A DNA stretch of 57,992 nucleotides from a virus. This document shows, in pieces, positions 16,774 to 25,852 of this stretch. Under the pieces are notes generated by a model. It had not been told where the DNA came from. It made no database searches and saw only the letters and a program-made list of their open reading frames with translations. The stretch lies in IMG/VR virus record IMGVR_UViG_3300007760_000741, positions 1-57,992 of that record; one strand, given 5' to 3'. Each line of letters starts with the position of its first letter. Position 1 is the stretch's first letter. Made by a program: the position numbers and the translations under genes.

Positions 16774-18280
16774 AAGATTAGATTGTGTAATTACATCCTT
16801 ACCGTTTATGGAATATTACTTGCCACCGGCGGCTCCGGCTGTTTTAAAAGGACATTTAGAAAGCAAAGGGTTTACAGTAAGAACACTTGACTTCAACATC
16901 ACAGTAAAAGAAACTTTTGACAGTGACGAGTTACCTTTAGCTTCTGCTTTTTTCCATGAAAACCATGGTATACTAAAATTTGAAAAAAATCTTCATGACA
17001 GAATTGATAAACTAATAAACAGTTGGGTAGATAAACTTCTAGAATTAAATCCACGTTTTATTGCCTTAAGTGTTTTTTCTGTCGACAGCAGAAAAGCCTG
17101 TGAAATACTTGTAGAAAAATTACAAGCAAAAAATCACAATTCAAAAGTGCTTATTGGCGGAATGGGTCTTGGCCACCCAGGTCTTAAAGAAAAATGGATA
17201 GACAGTGTCCGTGATAAGATTGATTATTACATAATTGGCGAAGGAGAATTAGCTCTGGAAAATCTTTTAAAAGGAAATTACGGTTTCAAAGGCATTAACG
17301 GAAAAGTAGAACAAATAAAAGATTTAAGTAGTTTGGGCGTTGCAGATTATGAAGATTACGATTTGAGTAGGTATGAAACTTTTTACAAAGATAAAAAAGT
17401 TGCTCAAATCACAGGATCACGTGGCTGTATAAGAGCCTGTACATTCTGTGATATTAATACACACTGGCCTTCTTTTACATGGCGTTCAAGTGAAAGTATA
17501 GTTTACGAAATTCAACGTACATATGAAACACACGGTATTACAGATTTTTTCTTTACTGATAGTTTAATAAACGGAAACTTAAAAGTTTATATGCAAATGG
17601 TTGAAGCTCTAGCACAATTTAACTATAAAACAGATGCTAAAATTACATGGGGTGGACAATGCATTGTTAGAAAAAGTAAAAATTTAAGTAAAGAATATTA
17701 TCCTTTAACACGAGACAGTGGTGCATACAATTTAGCACTAGGTATTGAAAGTGGATCAAATGATGTACTTGCACACATGAAAAAAGGTGTTACTAGAGAA
17801 GACCTCGATGAATATATGGAAAATTTTGACTTACATGATATAACTTGTTCATACCAAATGATTATAGGCTATCCAACAGAAACTGAAAAAAATTTTCAAG
17901 AAACTCTTGATTTATTTTATGACCACCAAAAATATGTTGCTTCAGGCACAATACACGGAACATCATTAGGTGCCACTATGGCTATAATTCATACTGGTAT
18001 TCCGTTGGCGAAGCACGAAAATGAAATTTTTGTGCGTGATAAAAGTCAAGATTCAAGTTGGGGATGGACTTCAATGGCTGTTCCTAGTTTAGATTGGGAA
18101 GAAAGATTAAGAAGAAGAATGGTTGCACAAGAGGTATGTGATATGTTAAAATGGCCTACTATAAGTGCTGACAGAGAACTTGGACTGATATTAAAAAGAC
18201 ACGAAAACTATCTATTATGGAAAAAGGATATTACATTAGAAAATATATTGACGCAACCAGATGTAAGCATACTATCATAA
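16766..18280 (+). CDS. B12-binding-type radical SAM protein
   Basis: The roughly 504-residue protein has an N-terminal cobalamin-binding-like Rossmann region (about 1-140, PPAAPAVLKGHLESKGF, FIALSVFS, KVLIGGMGLGHPG). A radical SAM core follows with the motif CIRACTFC (C-x3-C-x2-C) and a late IESGSNDVLAHMKKG stretch typical of the family. GTG 16766 (or TTG 16763) is chosen as the start because it gives a short overlap with the IscA-like gene and starts the conserved domain; an upstream in-frame ATG at 16700 would overlap 74 bases. The substrate is unknown. Confidence 0.85.
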   Translation: MSKRLDCVITSLPFMEYYLPPAAPAVLKGHLESKGFTVRTLDFNITVKETFDSDELPLASAFFHENHGILKFEKNLHDRIDKLINSWVDKLLELNPRFIALSVFSVDSRKACEILVEKLQAKNHNSKVLIGGMGLGHPGLKEKWIDSVRDKIDYYIIGEGELALENLLKGNYGFKGINGKVEQIKDLSSLGVADYEDYDLSRYETFYKDKKVAQITGSRGCIRACTFCDINTHWPSFTWRSSESIVYEIQRTYETHGITDFFFTDSLINGNLKVYMQMVEALAQFNYKTDAKITWGGQCIVRKSKNLSKEYYPLTRDSGAYNLALGIESGSNDVLAHMKKGVTREDLDEYMENFDLHDITCSYQMIIGYPTETEKNFQETLDLFYDHQKYVASGTIHGTSLGATMAIIHTGIPLAKHENEIFVRDKSQDSSWGWTSMAVPSLDWEERLRRRMVAQEVCDMLKWPTISADRELGLILKRHENYLLWKKDITLENILTQPDVSILS

Positions 18281-18780
18281 AATTAAAACTTTTAGGCAGT
18301 AAGGGTGCTCGTGACTATCCCATGACTAAAATTTGTGTAAATGACAAATCATACTTTCATGACAAGGTTGTAGAAGAACAAATCATTGAATTCACAGTAA
18401 ATGAATTGCAAACCGAGAACATTCTTAGTATTGAGATGACCGACAAATCACCTAAAGACACAGAAGTGAAAAATAGTAAAATTATAAGTGATAAAAAATT
18501 ACAAATTTGTGAAATTAAAATTGACGGCGTGAATATTAGGACTTACATTTTTACAGGAAAACAAAAACCAAAATATCATTACAATAACCAAGGACCTGAA
18601 GAAGTTGTTAGCGAACATTTATTTTTTCAAGGCAAATGGGAATTATATTACGAAAATCCTGCTAGACAATTTTTTGCCAATTTAGTAGGTTCAAAACAAG
18701 CAATAAATTCTTCATCAAAACAAGCCGTAAAGAACAAATATCTTACAAAATTACAAAATTTATGGACACAGCATTTATAA
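18217..18780 (+). CDS. Hypothetical protein, beta-rich paralogue family (copy 1)
   Basis: The 187-residue protein has the pattern: opening strand IIKLKLLGS, V-E-E-Q-I-I-E-F strand, N-x-L-S-I-E-M-T-D-K, then an I-x-E-I-K-I-D-G-V-N-I strand, and an aromatic-rich end (FFQGKWELYYENPARQFFANL). The protein at 49659-50219 has the same order (IDEIDIGAL, then NGSWTFTFTSPFYMWLL), so they look like paralogues. The ATG at 18217 overlaps the radical SAM gene by 64 bases; the true start may be a few codons further in at a weak codon. Function unknown. Confidence 0.6.
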   Translation: MEKGYYIRKYIDATRCKHTIIKLKLLGSKGARDYPMTKICVNDKSYFHDKVVEEQIIEFTVNELQTENILSIEMTDKSPKDTEVKNSKIISDKKLQICEIKIDGVNIRTYIFTGKQKPKYHYNNQGPEEVVSEHLFFQGKWELYYENPARQFFANLVGSKQAINSSSKQAVKNKYLTKLQNLWTQHL

Positions 18781-19502
18781 TAGGTAATGGCGAGTCACGA
18801 AATATATTTCCAATTGAAGATTTAAAAAATAAAGGTATTATATACGGATGTAATGCCATATACAGAGATCATCCTAATCTCTGTGATCACATAATAGCCG
18901 CTGACAAAGATATGTTTGCAGAATTAAAGCAATGGTACGATGAAACAAATCCAAATTTAAAAATATATGGTCCAAATGACCTTAGCAAATGGAGTTATAT
19001 ATGCAAAGACGACAAAGAAAGCGATGTACCCAAAGGTTTAAAAATATATAGAATATGGAGAGGTGGTGACATTAAAAAAGGTACAATTCGTACAATGGAT
19101 TTTTCTCAACAACGAGGTTCAGGAATGTCTGCTTTATTATTAGCTACTGAATCAGGAATTAAAAATATTATTATACTTGCTTATGACATACTAGGTGCTC
19201 GTCAATGGGAAATGGATTCTCCTAGCAGAGAACAAAATAATATATACAAAAATACTTTAAATTATAGTTATAGAATGAGTATGAAAGCATATCTCAAATA
19301 TGAATGGATGTATCAATTAAGACAAATTATTAGACAGTTTCCTAATACTAATTTTCATTTCATTAATCGTAGAGAGTACATCGAAGGTAATCATTTTTTA
19401 AGACATTACTTTGATCAACCTAATATTAAGGTTGGAATTTATGCTGACTTACGAAGATGGGTAGATGGTTTGCGTGATGATATTCAATGGATGAAATTAT
19501 AA
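18762..19502 (+). CDS. GT42/DUF115-like protein, paralogue 2
   Basis: The 246-residue protein starts AFIIGNGESRNIFP, then YGCNAIYRD, IIAADKDM, RGSGMSALLLATESG and IIILAYDILGA, followed by NNIYKNT. This is the same motif order as the protein at 11618-12250, and GSG followed by an Ala-rich helix matches the GT42 sialyltransferase layout more closely. It is probably a sugar-nucleotide-using enzyme that modifies glycans. It overlaps the preceding gene by 19 bases and ends convergently with the minus-strand gene at 19497. Confidence 0.6.
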   Translation: MDTAFIIGNGESRNIFPIEDLKNKGIIYGCNAIYRDHPNLCDHIIAADKDMFAELKQWYDETNPNLKIYGPNDLSKWSYICKDDKESDVPKGLKIYRIWRGGDIKKGTIRTMDFSQQRGSGMSALLLATESGIKNIIILAYDILGARQWEMDSPSREQNNIYKNTLNYSYRMSMKAYLKYEWMYQLRQIIRQFPNTNFHFINRREYIEGNHFLRHYFDQPNIKVGIYADLRRWVDGLRDDIQWMKL

Positions 19503-19775
19503 CGTTTTTGTCGAACTAGCATCTAACTGATAAATTTTACGCATCTTAAGACCCACTTTTTGAGCAAACTTTTTAGTATCACAATACGAACAAACGTGTT
19601 TATAATCATTTGATGCTCTTTCTGGATCTACTTGCGATCTAGGTCTTAAAAATGATACTCCACATGAATCACATTTAAAATAATAGATGGTATTTTTACG
19701 GTGAAAGGTGTGGTACATACCCAGTTTAGATTGACGTTCGTATAATCTCATTGTTCTTAAGGTTTCTATGAACAT
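19497..19775 (-). CDS. Zinc-ribbon protein on the opposite strand
   Basis: The 92-residue protein starts MFIETLRTMRLYERQSKLGM and has two metal-binding pairs, CDSCG and CSYCD, forming a likely zinc ribbon. A similar lone antisense gene occurs in marine T4-like phages. Its role is unknown; nucleic-acid binding is plausible. It is driven by the minus-strand half of the two-way late promoter at 19781-19793, with 5 bases between promoter box and ATG. Confidence 0.75.
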   Translation of the reverse strand: MFIETLRTMRLYERQSKLGMYHTFHRKNTIYYFKCDSCGVSFLRPRSQVDPERASNDYKHVCSYCDTKKFAQKVGLKMRKIYQLDASSTKTL

Positions 19776-19780
19776 ATAAC

Positions 19781-19793
19781 TATTTAATAAATA
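19781..19793. promoter_or_regulatory. Bidirectional palindromic late promoter
   Basis: The 13 bases TATTTAATAAATA are a perfect inverted repeat (TATTTA, central A, TAAATA). The plus strand reads AATAAATA toward the fibre gene at 19808, and the minus strand reads ATTAAATA toward the zinc-ribbon gene at 19775. One short site thus appears to serve two divergent late genes. Confidence 0.6.
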
Positions 19794-19807
19794 CGTATAA
19801 ACATAAT

Positions 19808-20659
19808 ATGGCTAGATTAATAATAGACACAGGAACAGAAGGAAATAGAGCTACAGGCGATACTTTACGTACCGCTATGTCAAAGATCAACGCGAATTTC
19901 GTGGAGGTCTACGATGATTTAGCCGGGTCTAGTTTGGGTGGATTATTCACAAATAACGCAACAAACGGTGATGTAAAAATACAAGCCAATGGAACGGGTA
20001 TAGTTGAGATAGACAGACTATCAATAAACAACACAACAATTACCTCCATGGACACAAACGCCGACTTAACACTTGCACCAAATGGCACGGGTAGTATTGT
20101 AGTATCTGGACCTTTTCTAGTTGGCACAGGATCAGCGGCAGGCAATATTACATCTAATGGTGCACAAAATATAAAAATTGATACAAACAGTGGAACAAGT
20201 TCAAGTTTCATAGAGATTGTTGATGGCGCCAACGGAAACATTATATTAGAGAATAATGGCTCAGGTGACATTTTGTTAAAAGCAGGTGGTCAAGTGGGTA
20301 TAGGCGCAGTAAGTTCACCCGACACTTCATTACACATTAAACAAGCCACTGCAACCATAACACTCCAAAGAACTAACGACAATAACACACCTGGTATAGA
20401 TTTCCAAAGTAATGGCGGTAACGTAAGAGCCAAAATTTTTATGGATGGAAACAATGGAACTAACAAAGAAATAGTTTTCCAAAACATGGATGGAAGTTTA
20501 GCAGAAAAATTCAGAGTTACACTTGGCGGAGCAAAGGTAACAGGACATTTTGCGGCAACTGGTGCCCAAATAGACTTTACAGCACTTCCAACTTCAGATC
20601 CGGCAGTAGCAGGAAGACTTTGGAGAAGTGGTAACGACGTAAAAATTAGCACAGGATAA
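19808..20659 (+). CDS. Fibre/adhesin-type virion protein 1
   Basis: The 283-residue protein starts with an attachment motif (DTGTEGNRATGDTLRTAMSK then INANFVEVYDDL) shared with the next two fibre genes. Repeats of the type NADLTLAPNGTGSIVV follow. The region from about 160 (SSPDTSLHIKQATATITLQR) resembles fibre shaft repeats that end in a head domain. It is probably a tail- or neck-fibre component. It is the first gene of the late fibre block. Confidence 0.75.
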   Translation: MARLIIDTGTEGNRATGDTLRTAMSKINANFVEVYDDLAGSSLGGLFTNNATNGDVKIQANGTGIVEIDRLSINNTTITSMDTNADLTLAPNGTGSIVVSGPFLVGTGSAAGNITSNGAQNIKIDTNSGTSSSFIEIVDGANGNIILENNGSGDILLKAGGQVGIGAVSSPDTSLHIKQATATITLQRTNDNNTPGIDFQSNGGNVRAKIFMDGNNGTNKEIVFQNMDGSLAEKFRVTLGGAKVTGHFAATGAQIDFTALPTSDPAVAGRLWRSGNDVKISTG

Positions 20660-20665
20660 TAGATC

Positions 20666-21631
20666 ATGGCAAAATACACAATTAATACAGGTACTAATGC
20701 AAATGATGGAACTGGTGATGATCTAAGAACAGCAATGATCTACATCAATTCTAACTTTACAGAGTTATATGATTCATCTACCCTCGCTTCACAAATTACT
20801 ATTTCAGGAAATAAAATTAATGCAAATGCCACTAATGCTGATTTAGTATTAGAACCTTCAGGTACAGGTGCAATTGTTTTACCTGCCATTACTATCGATG
20901 ATAATGCTATAACTGGAACAAGATCAAATGAAAATTTAGTAATTTCTGCATCTGGTACAGGACATATTGTGGTTGGTGCATTAAGAATTAACGGTACAAC
21001 TATTAGTTCAGATGATTCTTCAGCAATTAACTTTGCAGAATCTAATATTACACTAGGTTCAATTAATATTTCAGGTAATGTTATTACTTCTACAGATTCT
21101 ACAACTATATCTTTCGGTGGTGAAATTTTAAGCGGTGTTGGAACACCAACTCAAGCTACAGATGTTGCTACAAAAGATTATGTTGATGGTCGAGCAAACA
21201 ATTTTGGAAATTTAGAAATAGTAACAGATACTTTACAAAACGTAGTTACAAATAATCACTTAAAATTAGATACACAAGGTACTGGACTTATTCGAATAAT
21301 GTCAAATGCTTATATAAGTTCAGGTTCTGTTACTGTGACTTCATCAGCCGCTACTGCTATAGATTCTTTTGTAGCGGCAACTTATCGAGGTGCAAAATAT
21401 GTTGTTTCAGTCACTGACACAACAAATTCTAGATACGAAACAGTAGAAATAATAGTAACACACGACGGTTCAACTCCTTACATATCAGTATATGGCAGAG
21501 CAGGCAGTACTACAACAGATCTTGCAACATTTACAGCAGATGTAAACAGTGGATCTGTTAGAATATTAGTCACAAATGCGGCTGGTAGTTCTACTACCTA
21601 TAAATTCTTTAGAACAATTCTTGCTATATAA
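20666..21631 (+). CDS. Fibre/adhesin-type virion protein 2
   Basis: The 321-residue protein has the same N-terminal motif (NTGTNANDGTGDDLRTAM, INSNFTELYDSS) and repeats such as ATNADLVLEPSGTGAIVL. A collar-like segment (PTQATDVATKDYVDG) and a beta-rich C-terminal domain follow. It begins 6 bases after fibre 1 without its own promoter, so the two are probably co-transcribed. It is likely part of a fibre complex. Confidence 0.75.
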   Translation: MAKYTINTGTNANDGTGDDLRTAMIYINSNFTELYDSSTLASQITISGNKINANATNADLVLEPSGTGAIVLPAITIDDNAITGTRSNENLVISASGTGHIVVGALRINGTTISSDDSSAINFAESNITLGSINISGNVITSTDSTTISFGGEILSGVGTPTQATDVATKDYVDGRANNFGNLEIVTDTLQNVVTNNHLKLDTQGTGLIRIMSNAYISSGSVTVTSSAATAIDSFVAATYRGAKYVVSVTDTTNSRYETVEIIVTHDGSTPYISVYGRAGSTTTDLATFTADVNSGSVRILVTNAAGSSTTYKFFRTILAI

Positions 21632-21657
21632 ATTTACGTTCGGTTTATAGAATTTCT

Positions 21658-21665
21658 AATAAATA
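21658..21665 (+). promoter_or_regulatory. Late-type promoter before fibre gene 3
   Basis: AATAAATA lies 22 bases before the ATG at 21688. The leader contains a TAGGAG ribosome site (21673-21678). Confidence 0.55.
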
Positions 21666-21687
21666 ATCATATTAGGAGATTTAAAAC

Positions 21688-23307
21688 ATGGCACAACAAA
21701 CAGTTAGCATAGGTTCATCAGCAAATGACGGCACCGGTGATCCATTAAGAACAGCATTTACAAAAATTAATGCAAATTTTACAGAATTATACGGCAGTAC
21801 TGCTGAAGCAAACGATTTATTAGAAGATACTTCACCACAATTAGGTGGTAACTTAGATATCAATGGCTGGAATATAACTTCAGCTAGATCAAACGAAAAC
21901 ATTAGAGTTATTCCTAACGGAACAGGTACAGTAGAACTTGAAGGAAATACTAATGTTACAGGAAATTTAACAGCAACAGGTGATATAGTTGCAAATGGAA
22001 ATATTAATTTAGGTAATGCGGCAGGTGACCAAGTTAAAGTAACTGGTGTATTTGAAGCAGACCAATTACAAATTGACGGAACTACATTAACAAGTACAGT
22101 TACAAATGGTGACATTACTATTACATCAATGGGTGGAGGTAGTGTTATTGTAGAGGGTATTACTATTCATGATCATACAATTTCTGCAGATCTCACAAAC
22201 GCAGATTTATTATTAGCATCTCAAGGTACTGGCTCAATTTTTGTTGATGCATTAAAAATACGTGGTACAACAATAAATTCAGATGACTCAACAAAAATTA
22301 CACTAGCAGAAGCAGTAGATATTACTGGAGCCTTAACTGCGGCAACAAGTTTAACATTGGCAACAGGTGCAACTGTAACAGGTGTACTTGATGAAGATGC
22401 TATGGGAACTGATTCGGCTACACAATTAGCTACACAACAATCAATCAAAGCATATGCAGACACAAAAGCAGTTCAAACAGGTTCAACTAACAATACTGTC
22501 ACAACTGTAACAGGTGCAAATACATTTCAAGGTGAAGCAAACTTAACTTTTGATGGTAGCACACTTGCAGTTACAGGAGCAGGAACATTTAGTACTTCTT
22601 TAGGTGTAACAGGAACACTTACAACGGCAGATATTGCAACAACTGGAACACATACAGTTACAGGCCAATCAGATATTGACTGGGTACGAATTAAAGATAA
22701 CAAAATTACAACAAATGCCACAAATGCTAATCTAGAATTTTCAGCAAATGGTACAGGAGTTGTTGATGTACAAAATGCAATGACAACAATTGGCCAAACT
22801 GTAACAGGTGTATTAACTGTTGATGGTTCGGCGGCTATTGATAATCTTACTATTAATGGAAACACAATTACTGCAACTAGTTCAAATGGTGGTATTGTAC
22901 TTCAACCAAACGGTACTGGGACAGTAATGATAAATGGTGATTCGGCTTCAGTGACAGGACGACTAGACGTTTTATCACTAACTATTAATTCTGATATATT
23001 CATTGCCGGTGGTGGTAAAATCCAACCATTGAGCACAAACCAAGATCTTGTTCTTGAAGCAAATGGTACTGGTTCTGTAGTTTTAGATCAAATTTCAATA
23101 ACAGACAACACAATCACAACTCATGTATCAAATGCTGACTTAAAACTTGATACAGACGGTACAGGATATCTTGATATATTAACTGATACACAATCAACAG
23201 TAGGTTCGGCAGGTGGAGCAAGTGCTCTTCCAGGTGCACCAACTGGATATGTTAAAATCAAAATAGGTGGTACATTAAGAGTTATACCATTCTGGGATCA
23301 AGCATAA
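21688..23307 (+). CDS. Fibre/adhesin-type virion protein 3, repeat-rich
   Basis: The 539-residue protein starts VSIGSSANDGTGDPLRTAFT and INANFTELYGS, the same attachment motif as the two preceding genes. The body has at least five units with an NGTG or QGTG core followed by short hydrophobic strands (for example TNADLLLASQGTGSIFV and TNQDLVLEANGTGSVVL), suggesting a repetitive beta shaft. It ends in a Gly/Ala/Pro-rich segment. Its own late promoter and ribosome site suggest strong expression. Confidence 0.78.
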   Translation: MAQQTVSIGSSANDGTGDPLRTAFTKINANFTELYGSTAEANDLLEDTSPQLGGNLDINGWNITSARSNENIRVIPNGTGTVELEGNTNVTGNLTATGDIVANGNINLGNAAGDQVKVTGVFEADQLQIDGTTLTSTVTNGDITITSMGGGSVIVEGITIHDHTISADLTNADLLLASQGTGSIFVDALKIRGTTINSDDSTKITLAEAVDITGALTAATSLTLATGATVTGVLDEDAMGTDSATQLATQQSIKAYADTKAVQTGSTNNTVTTVTGANTFQGEANLTFDGSTLAVTGAGTFSTSLGVTGTLTTADIATTGTHTVTGQSDIDWVRIKDNKITTNATNANLEFSANGTGVVDVQNAMTTIGQTVTGVLTVDGSAAIDNLTINGNTITATSSNGGIVLQPNGTGTVMINGDSASVTGRLDVLSLTINSDIFIAGGGKIQPLSTNQDLVLEANGTGSVVLDQISITDNTITTHVSNADLKLDTDGTGYLDILTDTQSTVGSAGGASALPGAPTGYVKIKIGGTLRVIPFWDQA

Positions 23308-23324
23308 TAACATAGCTAAAACTC

Positions 23325-23332
23325 AATAAATA
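23325..23332 (+). promoter_or_regulatory. Late-type promoter before fibre gene 4
   Basis: AATAAATA lies 21 bases before the ATG at 23354, with an AAGGAG ribosome site (23339-23344) in the leader. Confidence 0.55.
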
Positions 23333-23353
23333 CTGGTGAAGGAGTAAGTTTTA

Positions 23354-25849
23354 ATGTCAACACCAGTGTGGACAACCACAGCAGGTAAATTAGGTGCTAT
23401 TAATGAATTAGCATCATATTCGCTACAACTAGAAGCGAATACTGCCGATTCTACGGCTGTCACTTACTCCATTATCGCAGGAAGCCTACCAAATGGATTA
23501 GAACTTACTTCAACAGGTTTACTGCAAGGAACTCCGGTTGAGGTTAGCAAACGAACTTTATATACATTCGTTGTGCGAGCCACAGCCGGAACAAAAATTA
23601 CAGATAGAACTTTTAAATTAGACATTAAAGGTGCTGATGCACCAACATTTACAACTGCCACAGGACAATTACAATTAGATGACTCTACATCGGTTGGTTT
23701 ATACTGGGTAATGGATGGTTCTAGTATATCTTTTCAAATGCAGGCTACTGATACTGATACAGCGGCAGGACAACAATTAGTTTATGAAGTAATACAAGGT
23801 GCATTACCGCCAGGAGTTACTATGACTAAAACTGGGTTGATATCTGGCGTCGTAGAATTAACAGACGACGAAAGATATGGACCACAAGGTGGATATGCAG
23901 AAGATTATGATGATTATGTTTATGACAGAACATTATTTTCAAAATCTAGATCAGTAAATTATGATTTTATTATAAGAGTTACTGATGGTGCTTCTTATGT
24001 AGAACAAAATAATTCAATATTTGTTTATACAGCAGATTATTGGAGAGTATCAAATACAGAAATTCGAGCAGACATGAATACTATCGGAGGAGCAACACTT
24101 TCCGTTGATTTTTCAGCACATAGAAGACCAATATTTAAAACAGCATCTGACCTTGGTACATTTAGACATGATAACGCAGTAGTTATAAAAATTGATGTTG
24201 AAGATGTTGATCCGTTACTAGCAGATTTAACTTATACAATACAATCGGGTTCATTACCATCAGGATTATCAGTTGATAGTAGCAGTGGAGAAATTTACGG
24301 AACGTTATCAAGACAAGTTGCTACCGAAACCAACTACCAATTTACAATAAGAGCAAATAGAGTTGTTGCAACAGGAACAAATGTGTATACCGATCAAATT
24401 TTTATAATGAAAGTGGTTGGTGAAATTGATATCGGTATTACATTTACCACACCTTCTAATATTGGAACTCTTACAGCAGATATTCCTAGCATATTATCGG
24501 TTAGAGCAATAAGTGACAAAACTGATAGAGTATTATCTTATACAGTTACATCAGGATCATTGCCAACAGGTATAACACTTTCAGAACAAGGAAATTTAAT
24601 TGGTACAATAGATCAAAACAACTTTACAGATTCAACAATAACATATACATTTACAGTAACGGTTAGTGATCAATATCAATCACAAGCAACATCAAAAGAA
24701 TTTACATTAAACATTAATATTCCATTTACTACTATCGAATACGGTAACATGACTGGACATTCTACATCATTTGTTGATCAAAATCTTTTTTATGCAATAG
24801 CACAAGATCCAAGTATTAACTCACCTGCGTATATCTATAGACCAGAGGATACAAATTTTGGAATGAAACAATCTCCGTCAATGTTATTAATGGCTGGACT
24901 ACAAGCACAAACATTAACGGCGTTCCAACAACAAATGGAACAAAATCATGCACCAAAAACTTTATATTTTGGAGATTTAAAAACTGCTGTGGCAAAAGAA
25001 GATGGAAAAGTTATATATGAGGTTGTATATCTTGATATTAAAGATCCATTAGAAAACAATTCCGGAGAATCAATAGCATCATCAGTTACATTAAGAGATG
25101 TAGTAGCAAAACCTATGTTAGGTCCTCGAGCATCTACAACAGAAGCAACTACTGATATGAATGAATACGAAATTACAACAAATAATGGATTAGCATTTTC
25201 AACATCGGGTTCTAAAGTACGATATGCAAATCAATTATCAGCAGACTTAGATTATATGTCAACTTTATATCCAAATGCTGTGGCAAATATGAGAAGCAGA
25301 ATGAAATCATTAGGACATAAAGAATGGACACATTTACCACTTTGGATGAGAACAGCACAAACATCTTCTGGCGTTCCGTTAGGATATGTAAAAGCAGTAC
25401 CAATTTGTTATTGTATGCCAGGTATATCAGCATTAATCAAAAAAAGAATTACAGATAAAAATATAAATTTTAAAAACATACATTTTATTGTTGATAGATA
25501 TCAAATTTCTAAAAGTAAAATTACCATAAATTCATTTATAGCCGATGGCTCTTCTAGTAGCTTTGATTTAGGAGAAATTGTACACGATGAAGATATTTTA
25601 GTAAAAAAAGATGGTGTTATTGTATATGTTGGTGATAATGTCACAGCAGACAATAATGCATCGCCTACATATCTATCAGCAGATACACAATTAAGATCAG
25701 CTGACTTTGAAAATGAACTTACATTAACCCATGACACAACAAATATAAAAACTACTGTAATTTTTAACACAGCACCATCAAACGGTACTATAATTACAGT
25801 GGATAGAGTAAGCGATAAATATCTTATATTTAGAAACAAAGGAATTTAA
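23354..25849 (+). CDS. Large virion protein with Ig-like (He_PIG) repeats
   Basis: The 831-residue protein has four to five repeats of the putative-Ig type. Each has a Y-x-I-x-[AQS]-G-S-L-P-x-G-[LIV] core followed by x-G-x-[LI]-x-G-T (for example SIIAGSLPNGLELTSTGLLQ and TIQSGSLPSGLSVDSSSGEI). The C-terminal 350 residues, starting near TTIEYGNMTGH, form a different domain. Such Ig-like repeats are common in phage tail and neck proteins that touch the cell surface. It is probably a structural adhesin. Confidence 0.75.
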   Translation: MSTPVWTTTAGKLGAINELASYSLQLEANTADSTAVTYSIIAGSLPNGLELTSTGLLQGTPVEVSKRTLYTFVVRATAGTKITDRTFKLDIKGADAPTFTTATGQLQLDDSTSVGLYWVMDGSSISFQMQATDTDTAAGQQLVYEVIQGALPPGVTMTKTGLISGVVELTDDERYGPQGGYAEDYDDYVYDRTLFSKSRSVNYDFIIRVTDGASYVEQNNSIFVYTADYWRVSNTEIRADMNTIGGATLSVDFSAHRRPIFKTASDLGTFRHDNAVVIKIDVEDVDPLLADLTYTIQSGSLPSGLSVDSSSGEIYGTLSRQVATETNYQFTIRANRVVATGTNVYTDQIFIMKVVGEIDIGITFTTPSNIGTLTADIPSILSVRAISDKTDRVLSYTVTSGSLPTGITLSEQGNLIGTIDQNNFTDSTITYTFTVTVSDQYQSQATSKEFTLNINIPFTTIEYGNMTGHSTSFVDQNLFYAIAQDPSINSPAYIYRPEDTNFGMKQSPSMLLMAGLQAQTLTAFQQQMEQNHAPKTLYFGDLKTAVAKEDGKVIYEVVYLDIKDPLENNSGESIASSVTLRDVVAKPMLGPRASTTEATTDMNEYEITTNNGLAFSTSGSKVRYANQLSADLDYMSTLYPNAVANMRSRMKSLGHKEWTHLPLWMRTAQTSSGVPLGYVKAVPICYCMPGISALIKKRITDKNINFKNIHFIVDRYQISKSKITINSFIADGSSSSFDLGEIVHDEDILVKKDGVIVYVGDNVTADNNASPTYLSADTQLRSADFENELTLTHDTTNIKTTVIFNTAPSNGTIITVDRVSDKYLIFRNKGI

Positions 25850-25852
25850 TAA

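Noticed and set aside
21688-23307. CRISPR-like or other direct DNA repeats
   Set aside because: The repetition is at protein level (NGTG units) with variable spacing and DNA divergence, as expected of a fibre shaft.
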